The translations under genes were made by a program, and so were the position numbers. Shown here one piece after another: positions 1 to 8,820 of a stretch of DNA of 45,928 nucleotides. The DNA lies in NCBI GenBank assembly GCA_008933615.1, contig WBUR01000034.1:1-45928 (forward strand), given 5' to 3'. The notes under the pieces were generated by a model. The model was given only the letters and a program-made list of their open reading frames with translations. It had not been told where the DNA came from and ran no database searches. The stretch's first letter is position 1. Every line of letters begins with the position of its first letter. The stretch is from a bacterium (GTDB lineage: Bacteria > CLD3 > SB21).

Positions 1-18
1 GGAGACAGGGTGGGGTTG
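1..18. repeat. Edge-cut copy of a C/G-rich palindromic repeat
   Basis: The first bases (GGAGACAGGGTGGGGTTG) match the right half of the C/G-rich hairpin at 15623-15674, whose right arm ends GGGAGATAGGGTGGGGTT. The left half must lie outside the window. A second G/C-run palindrome follows at about 26-58, with CCCCC runs pairing with GGGGG runs. Confidence 0.6.
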
Positions 19-83
19 TATTCGTCCCCCTTGCAAAGGGGGTTAGGGGGATTTCTCCCCCACAAAATATTCAATAAAAATAA

Positions 84-112
84 TTGACAAATGACCTGAA
101 GGTGGCTACATT
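84..112 (+). promoter_or_regulatory. Sigma70-type promoter of the methyltransferase gene
   Basis: TTGACA at 84-89, a 17-base spacer, then TACATT at 107-112. The same hexamers and spacing occur in the promoters at 17357, 20578 and 29774, so this is probably the standard housekeeping promoter of this genome. It leaves a leader of about 55 bases before the ATG at 177. Confidence 0.7.
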
Positions 113-176
113 TTTTTGCTTATCTAATACTCATTAAGAGTTAAACTTTTTTAACAAAACCAGATCGTTTTCAAAA

Positions 177-2687
177 ATGACATCAAAGACTTCAAATATT
201 GAGCATCTCAATAGACAAATACCTCCTGAAGCACATACTGCAATGTACAACTTCCACAAATATTGGTCGAGAAAAACTTGGAATGTTGTCGGTAAGTTTA
301 TAGAGACTTATTGTCCAAAAGGTAAAATTGTATTTGATCCCTTTGGAGGAAGTGGCGTAAGTGCAATTGAGGCATTGAAAATTGGCAGGAAAGCAATTAT
401 TTGTGATTTAAATCCATTAGCTACAGAACTGATCCGCCTAACTATTAAGCCTGTTGCACTACTATCGCTTCAAGAAGCATTTCAACGTGTAGAATCAAAA
501 GTAAAAAAGAAAATTCTTGAGTTATACGAAACTAAGTGTAGAAAATGCAAACATATTTTCCCATTTGACGTTGCCATCTGGAAGGATAATAATATAACGA
601 GCATCAGGTACTATTCTTGTCCAAAATGTGGGGCGTCACAAATGAAAAAAAATCCCCCCATAGTTTTTGATGAGAATAAAATTAAGGAAATTTCAAAACA
701 TAAAATAAAAGAATGGTACCCAGACAATAAATTGTACTACAATGGAATGCCTTTTAAAGAAAAACAAAAATATGAGTCTATAGATGAGTTATTTACAAAA
801 AGAAATTTGTATGCGCTCGCTATTTTGATGGATGCAATCGAGAAGGAACCTAATGCAAGTCTAAAGGATTTTTTGAAAATTGGTTTCACTTCAATTTCTC
901 ATCTCTGCACTAAAATGACTCCCGTTAGGCCAACTAGACCAATGAGTTCCGCATGGACTCAGCATAGTTATTGGTCAGCCAATGAATTCATGGAATCTAA
1001 CGTCTGGGACAAATTTGAAAGTGGGATTACTGGAAAACAAGGGCTTATAAAAGCGAAAGAAGAATCAAATAGTTATTTCGAAGAAATAAAATTCGGAAAA
1101 ACTTTTAAAGACGTAATTGGTGGGGATGCAGATATTTATATTCACGAAGGGTCATGTCTTGATTTGATGAATGAAATGTATAAAACTTATCATGAAAAAG
1201 GCTGTGTAGATTACATTTTTACAGATCCACCATATGATTCATCAATCCAATATGGAGAGTTATCGTATATGTGGGTTGCTTGGTTGGGGAAAGACAAAGA
1301 CTATTTGGAAACAATAGAAAAAGATGAGATAATTCATAATGAAAAGCAAAAAAAGAGTTTCGATGTTTATCACTCATTATTAAAAAACAGCTTCCTAGGA
1401 ATGTTTAATGTCTTAAAGCCAGATCGATATTTAACGCTCACATTTCATAACCCTACTTTTAAAATAAGAAATGCAACCATAAGGGCGGGTGTACTTTCTG
1501 GTTTTGAATTGGAAAAGATTCATCACCAAGAATTAGCTCACTCTTCACCAAAATCATTGCTTCAGCCTTTTGGTTCAGCGCAAGGGGATTTTTACTTGCG
1601 ATTTTATAAGCATGACCTAGGAATTAAGGGAAAAACTCCTGAGGCAATAGACGAGCATCGATTTGAGAAAATTGTTGTTGAAACGACAATAAAAATCCTT
1701 GCTGAGAGGGGCGAGCCAACCCCATATACAATTATTATCAACGCTATTGACCCTGAGTTGACTAGACATGGCTTTTTTTCTGAACTACATTCAGGGCTTG
1801 ATGTAAACGAGGTGCTAAGAAAACATACGGACAAAGAATTTGCTTTGGTGTCTGCAAAAAGTGGTTCAGCTTCCGGTAAGCTTTGGTGGTTTAAGAACCC
1901 TAAACAGGTACCAAATCTTGAAAAGATACCATTAACAGAAAGAGTTGAAAAAACCGTTCTATCACAATTGCAGGCAAAAGGTAAGGTAACATTTACTGAT
2001 ATGTGGGATGCAGTAAGTATTACATTTCCAAATTCACTGACATCAGATCAAACAAGCATAAAAGAAGCATTGGAAGCGTATGCTCGACCAATGCATGGTG
2101 GATTCTGGCTTATAAAATCAAATTTTAAGACAGATGCAATTGAAAAAGAGCATACAACAATCATAGCTTTGCTTGCTGAAATCGGAAGAAAGGAAGGTTA
2201 CTTTGTATACATTGGTAAAAACGAGCAAAGCCACGTTATAAATAGTCCAATATTGAAAAATTCTGGAGCTTTGAGCCAATATATGGATTACAAAGACGTT
2301 TCTAAACTTAAGAACATTCAAAACCCGGACGTCATTGACGACATTGATATTTTGTGGATAAAAGGAAACAGAATTGTTTTTATGTTTGAAATCGAGAGCA
2401 CTACCTCAATGACAAGTGCTTTACAAAGAGGTTCAAATGTTGAGCAATCAGTGACTAAAGTAATGCTCTATCCGGTAGATAGACAAAATCAATTCAATCA
2501 AAAAATGAAATCTCCATTGTTTGGCGAGCGTTTTAAGAGTGATAATTGGAAAATAATATTGTTTGATGTCTTATATGCTAATTGGAGCAAAAATAAGCGA
2601 AATATCGACATTACAAAATTATTTTCTGAACCAACAACTATCAAAGCAAAGAAAAATGTTGACGAAGACCAAATTTTATTGTTTTAA
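177..2687 (+). CDS. DNA methyltransferase with Zn-ribbon and nuclease-like C-terminal domain
   Basis: An 836-residue protein. It has the SAM-binding motif DPFGGSG (residues 54-60) and the catalytic motif DPPY (350-353) of amino-methylating (N6-adenine/N4-cytosine) DNA methylases. Between them is a four-Cys Zn-ribbon (C121, C124, C148, C151). This layout resembles the large DUF1156-type methylases. A helical middle part is followed by a C-terminal segment with D722/D724, F737-E738-I739-E740 and a downstream basic region. That pattern recalls PD-(D/E)XK-like restriction domains (IDxLW...FExE), so the protein could both modify and cut DNA. The gene is clearly AT-richer than its right-hand neighbours, which suggests transfer. 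No separate endonuclease or specificity gene is visible; upstream context is outside the window. The methylase call is firm; the nuclease call is inference. Confidence 0.85.
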   Translation: MTSKTSNIEHLNRQIPPEAHTAMYNFHKYWSRKTWNVVGKFIETYCPKGKIVFDPFGGSGVSAIEALKIGRKAIICDLNPLATELIRLTIKPVALLSLQEAFQRVESKVKKKILELYETKCRKCKHIFPFDVAIWKDNNITSIRYYSCPKCGASQMKKNPPIVFDENKIKEISKHKIKEWYPDNKLYYNGMPFKEKQKYESIDELFTKRNLYALAILMDAIEKEPNASLKDFLKIGFTSISHLCTKMTPVRPTRPMSSAWTQHSYWSANEFMESNVWDKFESGITGKQGLIKAKEESNSYFEEIKFGKTFKDVIGGDADIYIHEGSCLDLMNEMYKTYHEKGCVDYIFTDPPYDSSIQYGELSYMWVAWLGKDKDYLETIEKDEIIHNEKQKKSFDVYHSLLKNSFLGMFNVLKPDRYLTLTFHNPTFKIRNATIRAGVLSGFELEKIHHQELAHSSPKSLLQPFGSAQGDFYLRFYKHDLGIKGKTPEAIDEHRFEKIVVETTIKILAERGEPTPYTIIINAIDPELTRHGFFSELHSGLDVNEVLRKHTDKEFALVSAKSGSASGKLWWFKNPKQVPNLEKIPLTERVEKTVLSQLQAKGKVTFTDMWDAVSITFPNSLTSDQTSIKEALEAYARPMHGGFWLIKSNFKTDAIEKEHTTIIALLAEIGRKEGYFVYIGKNEQSHVINSPILKNSGALSQYMDYKDVSKLKNIQNPDVIDDIDILWIKGNRIVFMFEIESTTSMTSALQRGSNVEQSVTKVMLYPVDRQNQFNQKMKSPLFGERFKSDNWKIILFDVLYANWSKNKRNIDITKLFSEPTTIKAKKNVDEDQILLF

Positions 2688-2750
2688 AGTATCAGATAGC
2701 TTACAAGAAGAATAAGGTCTATTTATCGCCGTACAAATACAAGAAAGGAT

Positions 2751-2846
2751 ATGTCCATACCAAAAGAAACGGAACTGATCGGGATGAAAAAGGCAAGTGA
2801 CGCAGTTGCCTGCGCTTTGAAGAGAATAAGTAACTACCCTCGCTGA
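2751..2846 (+). pseudogene. map: 5' stump of a type I methionine aminopeptidase gene
   Basis: An ORF of 31 codons starts with ATG at 2751 after AAGAAAGGAT. It begins MSIPKETELIGMKKASDAVA, which resembles the N-terminus of Bacteroidota type I methionine aminopeptidases. It stops at the point where the family normally continues into a PGM-containing stretch. None of the metal-binding catalytic domain follows, so this is a truncated remnant. The break lies near 2840, at the change to unrelated sequence, and may mark a deletion or insertion edge linked to the arrival of the neighbouring methyltransferase gene. Confidence 0.5.
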
Positions 2847-2980
2847 CCCATTTCGCGCCTTGTTTGTGTAGCCGGAGCGTTAGCGGTCAGCTTGGAGAAA
2901 TCGAAACTTCCCACTGACTGCAAGAAATTTACGAAAACAAAACCGATTTAAAATAACATTAGATTTAAACAAAGAGTTCT

Positions 2981-3451
2981 ATGAAAGCACAAGGCAAAAC
3001 CGTTAAGGATATTTTATTAAACGTACCCGAGGATAGGTTCAAATCTTTTAATAAACTGCACGATGTCATCGTAAAAAACCTGCCCAAAGGATTTGAACCC
3101 GCCATTAGTTACGGCGGACTGGGTTATGTGGTGCCGCATAAACTGTACCCTGCAGGCTACCATTGCAAGCCTGAAGAGCCGTTGCCTTTTGCCGGCATTG
3201 CCTCGCAAAAAGGATCCATTAATTTTTATCACATGGGCATTTACAGCGATCCGAAATTATTAAAATGGTTCGTGGGCGAATATCCTAAACACAGCAGACA
3301 AAAATTGGATATGGGTAAGAGCTGCGTGCGTTTTAAGAAGATAGAAGAGATACCTTACGAACTCATCGGTGCATTAATGAAAAAGATGAGCGTTAAGGAA
3401 TGGATCGCGATGTATGAGAAAAATTATTTAAGGAAATCGAATAAGAAGTAA
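2981..3451 (+). CDS. DUF1801 (YdhG-like) family protein
   Basis: A 156-residue cytoplasmic protein of the YdhG/DUF1801 fold. Visible family features are the N-terminal helical stretch (VKDILLNVPEDR), the 'ISYGGLGYVVPHKLYP' segment, the 'INFYHMG' strand and the 'MGKSCVRFKKIEEIP' segment near the end. Its molecular role is unknown. It is monocistronic or loosely grouped with the DinB-like gene 40 bases downstream. The length is normal for the family and no defect is seen. Confidence 0.8.
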   Translation: MKAQGKTVKDILLNVPEDRFKSFNKLHDVIVKNLPKGFEPAISYGGLGYVVPHKLYPAGYHCKPEEPLPFAGIASQKGSINFYHMGIYSDPKLLKWFVGEYPKHSRQKLDMGKSCVRFKKIEEIPYELIGALMKKMSVKEWIAMYEKNYLRKSNKK

Positions 3452-3491
3452 CAAGTGCAATTGAACCAATGATCACTAAATAATTTAATTT

Positions 3492-4019
3492 ATGGAAAAA
3501 ACAACGGACAAAGAGTTTTTAAACGAATGTAAGAATAGGATAAACAGCTCCTTCCAACGACTTTATCATTGCCTCGAGCAACTTGATGACAAACAAATTT
3601 GGTGGCGGCCCAATGATAAAATGAATTCTATCGGGATACTCATTACGCACACTTGTGGAGCTTTCAGACAATGGACCATTACTATCATGAACAACGAAGA
3701 AGATGTGAGAGACAGGCCGGAGGAATTTTTAGACGACAGCAAGATAAATAAACAAGAATTGCTTCAGTTGGCGACAAAACTCAAATCTGATTTTATAACA
3801 GCAATCAATAATCTTGACTCTTCACGGCTTACCGAACAGAGACGTATACAGGGATACGATACAACGCTGATGAGCGCAATCTTCCGCGCACTTACACATG
3901 TAGAAGGACACGTCGGACAAGTAGTGTTGCTCACCAGAATTCAGTTGGACCATAATTATAAAATCTTTTGGACACCGCAGACCGATGAACAACGAGCGGA
4001 ACGAAAAAACAAACATTAA
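3492..4019 (+). CDS. DinB-like / DUF1572 family protein
   Basis: A 175-residue four-helix-bundle protein of the DinB/YfiT superfamily. The N-terminal helix (INSSFQRLYHCLEQL), the 'IWWRPNDKMNSIG' turn, His in 'LITHTCG' and the 'THVEGHVGQVVLLTR' helix with two His are typical. In the superfamily three His can bind a divalent metal, and some members are thiol-dependent transferases. The substrate here is unknown. The 3' end overlaps the start of the next (broken) acetyltransferase gene by 35 bases, suggesting they were once cotranscribed. Confidence 0.75.
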   Translation: MEKTTDKEFLNECKNRINSSFQRLYHCLEQLDDKQIWWRPNDKMNSIGILITHTCGAFRQWTITIMNNEEDVRDRPEEFLDDSKINKQELLQLATKLKSDFITAINNLDSSRLTEQRRIQGYDTTLMSAIFRALTHVEGHVGQVVLLTRIQLDHNYKIFWTPQTDEQRAERKNKH

Positions 4020-4518
4020 AATATTGCAGACAGTTTTTCCCGCGGCCAAGTTTCCGCCACCTAAAATTCTTGAGGATGAAATCTTAAAAATTGTTCCACT
4101 CATTGACAGGGACTTTGAAAGCCTATTTGAAGCAGCTTCTGATCCCTTAATTTGGGAACAACATCCTACCAGCGATCGATATAAAAGAGAGGTATTTCAA
4201 CTCTATTTTGATGAAGCTATATCAGGTAAAACTGCTTTTTTAATAATTGACAAGTCAACTAATAAAGTCATTGGTTCAACGCGTTATTACGATTATAAAC
4301 CTGAAAATTCGAGTATTGCGATTGGCTATACGTTTTTAGCAAGACCATATTGGGGTGGACTATATAATAAGTCTTCCAAAAAACTGCTCATTGACTATGC
4401 CTTTCAATTTGTTGACAAAATATATTTTCATATAGGAGCGAACAATATTCGTTCACAATTGTATCAAAGACAAATGGTCGCCGGGTTATGCGGCAAAAGT
4501 AGAGTGGTTCAAAAATAA
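3985..4518 (+). pseudogene. 3'-truncated RimJ/RimL-type GNAT acetyltransferase
   Basis: The reading frame encodes 177 residues. Residues 1 to about 158 match a RimJ/RimL-like N-acetyltransferase: 'IVPLIDRDFESLF', 'AFLIIDKSTNKVIGSTRYYD', 'ARPYWGG', 'YFHIGANNIRSQ'. After the NNIRSQ motif the usual C-terminal strands and helix are missing. The last ~19 codons are an out-of-frame read into a second, different acetyltransferase gene. The product therefore lacks roughly 40-50 C-terminal family residues and is probably inactive. The join lies near 4455-4470. It starts inside the 3' end of the DUF1572 gene. Confidence 0.65.
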
Positions 4519-5164
4519 GATCAATAAAGGCCTTAAGATCAAAATAGCCGTTGACAAACAGGGCAAACAGCTTGGGTTCATCGAATATATCCCTTCCGAA
4601 CTTGCATGGCGGCCTGTCAAGGCGGACGATTATCTTTTTATACAATGTATCGGTCTTTTCGTTAAAGATGCGCGTCATCAAAATATCGGTTCCTCTTTGA
4701 TCGGACATTGTGAAAAAGACGCAAAGAAATTGAATAAAACGGGTATTTGTGTCATGAGCAGTGACGGCCCATGGATGGCCAACAAGTCACTCTTTGAAAA
4801 AAATGGTTTTTTAATGGCTGACCAACTTGAACGGTTTGAATTAATGTACAAAGCGTTTGGTAAAAGCCTGAAGCCGCAATTTGTCGACTGGACAAAAGGA
4901 CGGGAAAAATACAAGGGATGGCATTTAGTCTATTCAGATCAATGCCCGTGGCACGAAAAGTCCATTACCGACCTCATGCAATCGGCGTTGGATCATGGGG
5001 TCGAACTAAAAGTGAAAAAACTGGCCACGCCTAAAGAAGCTCAGAACGCGCCATCCGGTTTCGGGACTTTCAGCCTGCTCAAAGACGGCAGATTACTTGG
5101 CGACCATTACCTGAGCAGAACAAGATTTGAGAATATTTTGAGACAGGAAATGAGAAAAAAATAA
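4457..5164 (+). pseudogene. 5'-truncated GNAT acetyltransferase with C-terminal YoaP-like domain
   Basis: Frame 2 is open from 4436 to 5164. From about 4457 it reads as a known acetyltransferase family: 'AAKVEWFKNKINKGLKIKI', 'LGFIEYIPSELAWRPV', 'KNGFLMADQLERFELM', followed by the YoaP-like C-terminal domain with 'HLVYSDQCPWHEKSI' and 'PSGFGTFSLLKDGRLL'. About 30 N-terminal residues are missing and the first in-frame ATG is at 4697, inside the acetyl-CoA domain. The gene begins where the upstream RimJ/RimL-like gene is cut, so the two were joined by a deletion or recombination. Expression from 4697 would give only a partial domain of 155 residues. Confidence 0.7.
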
Positions 5165-5218
5165 TTACGTAAGGCTCCTTCGTGGCGAAATCATCGCGTT
5201 ATTTGAAAGGATTACAAC

Positions 5219-5344
5219 TGTGATACGAAGCCTCTTTATCGCGCTTGTAGTTCTTTCTTACGGTAAAGAATTCAATCATGATCGATTTAAATATGGAAAT
5301 ACTGGATATCACCACTTGCAAACCATTGTGAACAAATTAGAATA
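5219..5344 (+). CDS. Small ORF of unknown nature, possible fragment
   Basis: A GTG-started reading frame of 41 codons with a hydrophobic start (IRSLFIALVVLS) and then a polar tail containing 'YGNTGYHHLQTIVNKLE'. No family recognised. The tail looks protein-like, so this may be a short peptide or the 3' remnant of a lost gene. There is no strong ribosome-binding site. It lies in the 187-base space between the acetyltransferase remnant and the DUF4256 gene. Confidence 0.2.
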
Positions 5345-5351
5345 GCGCAAT

Positions 5352-5915
5352 ATGACAAATAAAAATAAGTTGTCACCGGAACAACGTAAAGAACTGCTCA
5401 GAACGTTGAAAACCCGTTTCGAGAAAAACATGAACCGCCACAAGAGTCTTGAATGGGCTAAAGTACAAGCAAAGTTGGAAGCTCATACTGAAAAACTGTG
5501 GTCGCTCCATGAAATGGAAAGAACCGGCGGTGAACCGGATGTAGTTGGCCATGATAAAAACACAAACGAATACTTGTTTTATGACTGTGTGGCGGAAAGC
5601 CCTGCCGGCCGCAGAAGCTTTTGTTACGATCGTGAAGCGCTGGAGTCAAGGAAAGAACATAAACCAAAAAATAATGTTATGGATATGGCAGCCGCCATGG
5701 GTATCGAACTTTTGACGGAAGAACAATATCGAGAATTGCAGAAACTTGGAAATTTCGATACGAAAACATCGAGCTGGGTAAAAACGCCTCCGGAGATCAG
5801 AAAACTCGGCGGCGCCATTTTTTGTGATCGCCGCTACGATACAGTCTTTGTCTATCACAACGGCGCAGATTCGTACTATGCCGCCAGAGGATTCCGCGGA
5901 TTACTAAGAGTTTAA
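5352..5915 (+). CDS. DUF4256 domain protein
   Basis: A 187-residue cytoplasmic protein spanning the whole DUF4256 family: 'LKTRFEKNMNRH' at the N-terminus, 'MERTGGEPDVVGHD', 'FYDCVAESPAGRRSFCYD', 'AMGIELLTEEQYR', 'TPPEIRKLGG' and the C-terminal 'FVYHNGADSYYAARGFRG'. The function of the family is not established. The ATG follows a short A-rich leader (AGCGCAAT) without a strong ribosome site. Full length, no defects seen. Confidence 0.85.
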   Translation: MTNKNKLSPEQRKELLRTLKTRFEKNMNRHKSLEWAKVQAKLEAHTEKLWSLHEMERTGGEPDVVGHDKNTNEYLFYDCVAESPAGRRSFCYDREALESRKEHKPKNNVMDMAAAMGIELLTEEQYRELQKLGNFDTKTSSWVKTPPEIRKLGGAIFCDRRYDTVFVYHNGADSYYAARGFRGLLRV

Positions 5916-5944
5916 TTTTTGAACTTGAATCGAAATCGAGCATA

Positions 5945-6736
5945 ATGACAACTATTGGAAAAATTGAGAGCTTATGGCGTTATCCGGTCAAAAGCATGCG
6001 CGGTGAAGAGATGTCGGAAATATTTGTTGGATTTGCCGGTGTCTATGGCGACCGATGCTACGCTTTCAAGAGTTCATCAGCCCGTAAAGGAGCTCCCTAT
6101 TTAACAGCAAGCACGCAGCAGCACATGCTGCGTTACCGCCCGCAGTTTCGTTATCCGGAACGGGCGGCTGAACCGCCAAATTTGACCGAGGCTATGAGCA
6201 TCGAACCCGGTATAACCTATGCCAATGGCGACATCGGTGATCTGATGGTGGATGTCATTACGCCTTCAGGAACGATCGTCGCCATTGATGATCCAAAACT
6301 TGTGCACATGCTCAGCGAAGGACTTAGTGCACAACATCAACTTTCGCTGGTTCGATCGGATCGCGCGCTAACCGACTGCCGCCCGGTTTCGTTGATAAGC
6401 ATGCAAACCGTCAAACAGTGTGAAGCCGAGATGAAGATCCCGCTTGATAAGCGACGGTTTCGGGCAAACCTGTACGTTGATCTTTCTGCGGGTGCCGGTT
6501 TTGCCGAAGATGAATTTGTTGGCCGTAAACTGCGCATCGGTTCACAGGCGGTTGTCGCGATGCTCGAACGTGATCCGCGCTGCAAGATGCTCTCACTTGA
6601 TCCCGACACCGGCGAACACAACCCGGATATACTTCGAAAAATCGTCAACACACACGATAATTTTGCGGGAGTTTATTGCGCTGTTCTGGTTGAGGGAAAG
6701 ATTGCGAAGGGTGATTCGGTGGAAATTTTGGATTAA
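5945..6736 (+). CDS. MOSC domain-containing protein
   Basis: 263 residues. The MOSC N-terminal beta-barrel module is visible at the start ('IESLWRYPVKSMRGEE', residues ~6-22) and the MOSC domain in the second half ('VSLISMQTVKQCE', 'RFRANLYVDL', 'MLERDPRCKMLSLDPDTGEHNPDILR'). The Cys in 'DPRCKM' is at the conserved position. MOSC proteins handle sulfur bound to molybdenum cofactor or act as molybdoenzyme partners; the YiiM/YcbX-like members reduce N-hydroxylated compounds. The exact reaction cannot be told. It begins 29 bases after the DUF4256 gene and could be cotranscribed with it. Confidence 0.85.
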   Translation: MTTIGKIESLWRYPVKSMRGEEMSEIFVGFAGVYGDRCYAFKSSSARKGAPYLTASTQQHMLRYRPQFRYPERAAEPPNLTEAMSIEPGITYANGDIGDLMVDVITPSGTIVAIDDPKLVHMLSEGLSAQHQLSLVRSDRALTDCRPVSLISMQTVKQCEAEMKIPLDKRRFRANLYVDLSAGAGFAEDEFVGRKLRIGSQAVVAMLERDPRCKMLSLDPDTGEHNPDILRKIVNTHDNFAGVYCAVLVEGKIAKGDSVEILD

Positions 6737-6842
6737 TTTAACATCTTAAGAGAGGCGGGACATCTTATAATATCGGCACGGCTTGTGTGCCAAAAGTGCA
6801 CTCGAACTATCATCATTACAATTTTATCAGGAGGAAAGGTTT

Positions 6843-7436
6843 ATGAAAATCAAATCATTGCTTTTCGGTGGCTGCTTGATAGCATCTATAGCCTGCGTGG
6901 TTTATTCCAATTCCGCTTCTAGTATCGAGGGATGGCATATGGCGGGAACAAATCCTAAAGATTACGATCTGGGAAAAGACACCAAAATTTTTCATTCCGG
7001 AAAGAGCAGTGCTTTCATGCAGTCGAATAAGGAAACTATTCAGGGTTTTGGCACGCTGATGCAAACCATAAAGGCCGATTCTTATTTAGGGAAACGGGTT
7101 CGAATGACCGGGTACATAAAAGTGGACAACATAAACGGCATGGCTGCGATGTGGATGAGAGTAGACAGCAAAGACACTCCACCGATTCAGCTAAGTTTCG
7201 ACAATATGAGCAATCGCGGAATCAGTTCTGCATCCGACTGGAAAAAATGTGAAATTGTTTTAAATGTGCCCGCGAATAGCGGCGCCATTGCATTTGGCGT
7301 GCTTCTGCGTGGAACGGGCAAAATTTGGTTTGATGACGTACAGTTTGAGGCAGTCGATCTGAGCGTTGCCACAACCGAGATGAATATGGCGCCTCAATTT
7401 CCAAGTGAACCTGTCAATTTAGGGTTTGAAAAATGA
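6843..7436 (+). CDS. Secreted carbohydrate-binding-like (jelly-roll) protein
   Basis: 197 residues from ATG 6843, chosen because a strong ribosome site (AGGAGGAAAGG) lies just upstream. A signal peptide (KIKSLLFGGCLIASIACVVYSNSASS) precedes a beta-rich domain of about 150 residues: 'SIEGWHMAG', 'HSGKSSAFMQS', 'GFGTLMQTIKAD', 'GKRVRMTGYIK', 'MWMRVD', 'IAFGVLLRGTGKIWFDDVQFE'. This is the galactose-binding-like module also found attached to AraC-type regulators in Bacteroidota; here it stands alone and exported. Probable role: binding a sugar or small ligand at the cell surface; partner unknown. Confidence 0.7.
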   Translation: MKIKSLLFGGCLIASIACVVYSNSASSIEGWHMAGTNPKDYDLGKDTKIFHSGKSSAFMQSNKETIQGFGTLMQTIKADSYLGKRVRMTGYIKVDNINGMAAMWMRVDSKDTPPIQLSFDNMSNRGISSASDWKKCEIVLNVPANSGAIAFGVLLRGTGKIWFDDVQFEAVDLSVATTEMNMAPQFPSEPVNLGFEK

Positions 7437-7508
7437 TTACGATACGACTGAGAGTGAAACCCGCCAATTTAGAAAATAAATCAATTACAGTTCAAAAAAG
7501 GAGCTGAT

Positions 7509-7703
7509 ATGGAAAAGAAACCATCGAATAAACTAGTTGACGGAGCAAAATGCAAAGTAATCGGCAGCGTTCACGAGGGAAAATCCGGAACATTAACCGA
7601 TATTAAAACCGGCAAGACAGGCCATATTTCGATTACCGTTGTGCAGTCAAACGGCGTCAGATTCAAGACGCTGGCAAAAAATGTCGTTGTTGTGAAGAAG
7701 TAA
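7509..7703 (+). CDS. Small KOW/SH3-like protein
   Basis: A 64-residue basic protein with a good ribosome site (AAAAAGGAGCTGAT then ATG). The pattern 'VDGAKCKVIGSVHEGKSGTLTDI' followed by 'GHISITV' and 'GVRFKTLAKNVVVV' is the hydrophobic/Gly alternation of a KOW- or SH3-like barrel, a fold often used to bind nucleic acid or ribosomal partners. No named family recognised. It may be cotranscribed with the exported jelly-roll protein 72 bases upstream. Confidence 0.6.
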   Translation: MEKKPSNKLVDGAKCKVIGSVHEGKSGTLTDIKTGKTGHISITVVQSNGVRFKTLAKNVVVVKK

Positions 7704-7834
7704 TTTCATCATTTGTATAAATATTACAAAAACTAACCTACGGTAACTTCCTCGCATTCGACGGGGCTTGAAAATGGCGATCTTTGATTTCTTTACTTGT
7801 AAACTAAAATGTCTTAAAATTGATTAACAAAAAA

Positions 7835-8623
7835 ATGTATATGAAGTTTACTGAAAAGTATGGTACTGATGTTTTTCAAGAAGGTGATTTGTACATACCA
7901 AATAAAAAACCATTAGCCATACTTTGTCTCTATCATGGCGGATTCTGGCTGATGCCGTACGGCCGGGAACAGTTAACACCAATCGCAATTGATTTGGCCC
8001 GCAAAGGTTTTATAGTATGGAATGTGGAATATCGGCGGATTGGTGCAGTTGGAGGAGGATGGCACGGCACATTTGATGACGTTATTTCTTCGATAAATCA
8101 TCTCAAAACCCTTTGCCGAAAATATCATCATTTTGATTTAACGAAGGTTGTTGTAATCGGCCACTCGGCGGGCGGACAACTGGCAATATGGTCAGGGAAA
8201 CAATATGAGAACCGTTCTTTTACTGCTGATATGCTGCAAATTAGACCTAATCAGATTATTGGGCTGGCTCCCGTTGTAAATCTTGAGAAAGCATTTAAGA
8301 ATAAACTTGGCAACAACTCAGTATTTCAACTGCTTGGCGGTTCTCCCAAAGATGTTCCTGAGCGATATGCTTGTACTGACCCGATGAGAATGGTACCGTT
8401 AAATACTCCTCAGTTGTTGATACACGGAAGTCTTGATGATGAATTGCCGATTGAATGGACACGAGACTACGTGCGTTCTACCCAAGTTGCAGGCAGCGAT
8501 ATTGAGTACATAGAAATAAATGATGGGGGGCACATGGACTTTGTTGATCCTGATAGTAATTCTATTTCGATTTTGTATAATTGGTTGCTTTGTAAATACA
8601 ATGTGAGTGAGATTACTAAATAA
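7835..8623 (+). CDS. Alpha/beta hydrolase, esterase/formamidase-like
   Basis: 262 residues from ATG 7835; a TTG start at 7820 would add five residues. Oxyanion motif HGGFW ('CLYHGGFWLMPYG'), nucleophile motif GHSAGG (Ser111), acid 'HGSLDDELP' and His in 'NDGGHMDF' form a full catalytic set of the HGG-type (hormone-sensitive lipase / kynurenine formamidase-like) hydrolases. No signal peptide, so cytoplasmic. Substrate probably a small ester or amide; not determinable. Confidence 0.8.
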   Translation: MYMKFTEKYGTDVFQEGDLYIPNKKPLAILCLYHGGFWLMPYGREQLTPIAIDLARKGFIVWNVEYRRIGAVGGGWHGTFDDVISSINHLKTLCRKYHHFDLTKVVVIGHSAGGQLAIWSGKQYENRSFTADMLQIRPNQIIGLAPVVNLEKAFKNKLGNNSVFQLLGGSPKDVPERYACTDPMRMVPLNTPQLLIHGSLDDELPIEWTRDYVRSTQVAGSDIEYIEINDGGHMDFVDPDSNSISILYNWLLCKYNVSEITK

Positions 8624-8700
8624 AACCGCAGACTGCTTGTAAATATACGATACCACTACTGCAAGCAATTGACAAGCCCTCTTCACTAACAGGAGGCCTG

Positions 8701-8769
8701 ATGAAGATAAAATACGTTCTTGGAAAAAAAGTAGACAAGGAAGTTGTAAAAGTTCAAACAGAATGGTAA
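8701..8769 (+). CDS. Possible 22-residue ORF with strong ribosome site
   Basis: ATG 8701 follows AGGAGGCCTG, one of the best Shine-Dalgarno sequences in this part of the window. It encodes a short basic peptide (MKIKYVLGKKVDKEVVKVQT...) that ends at 8769. It may be a leader for the channel gene 51 bases downstream, or the 5' remnant of a longer gene. No family recognised. Confidence 0.3.
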   Translation: MKIKYVLGKKVDKEVVKVQTEW

Positions 8770-8820
8770 TTCCTATGGCGGAAATAAAAAAGGCAGTCGT
8801 TTCATTTAACGGGGATTTAT

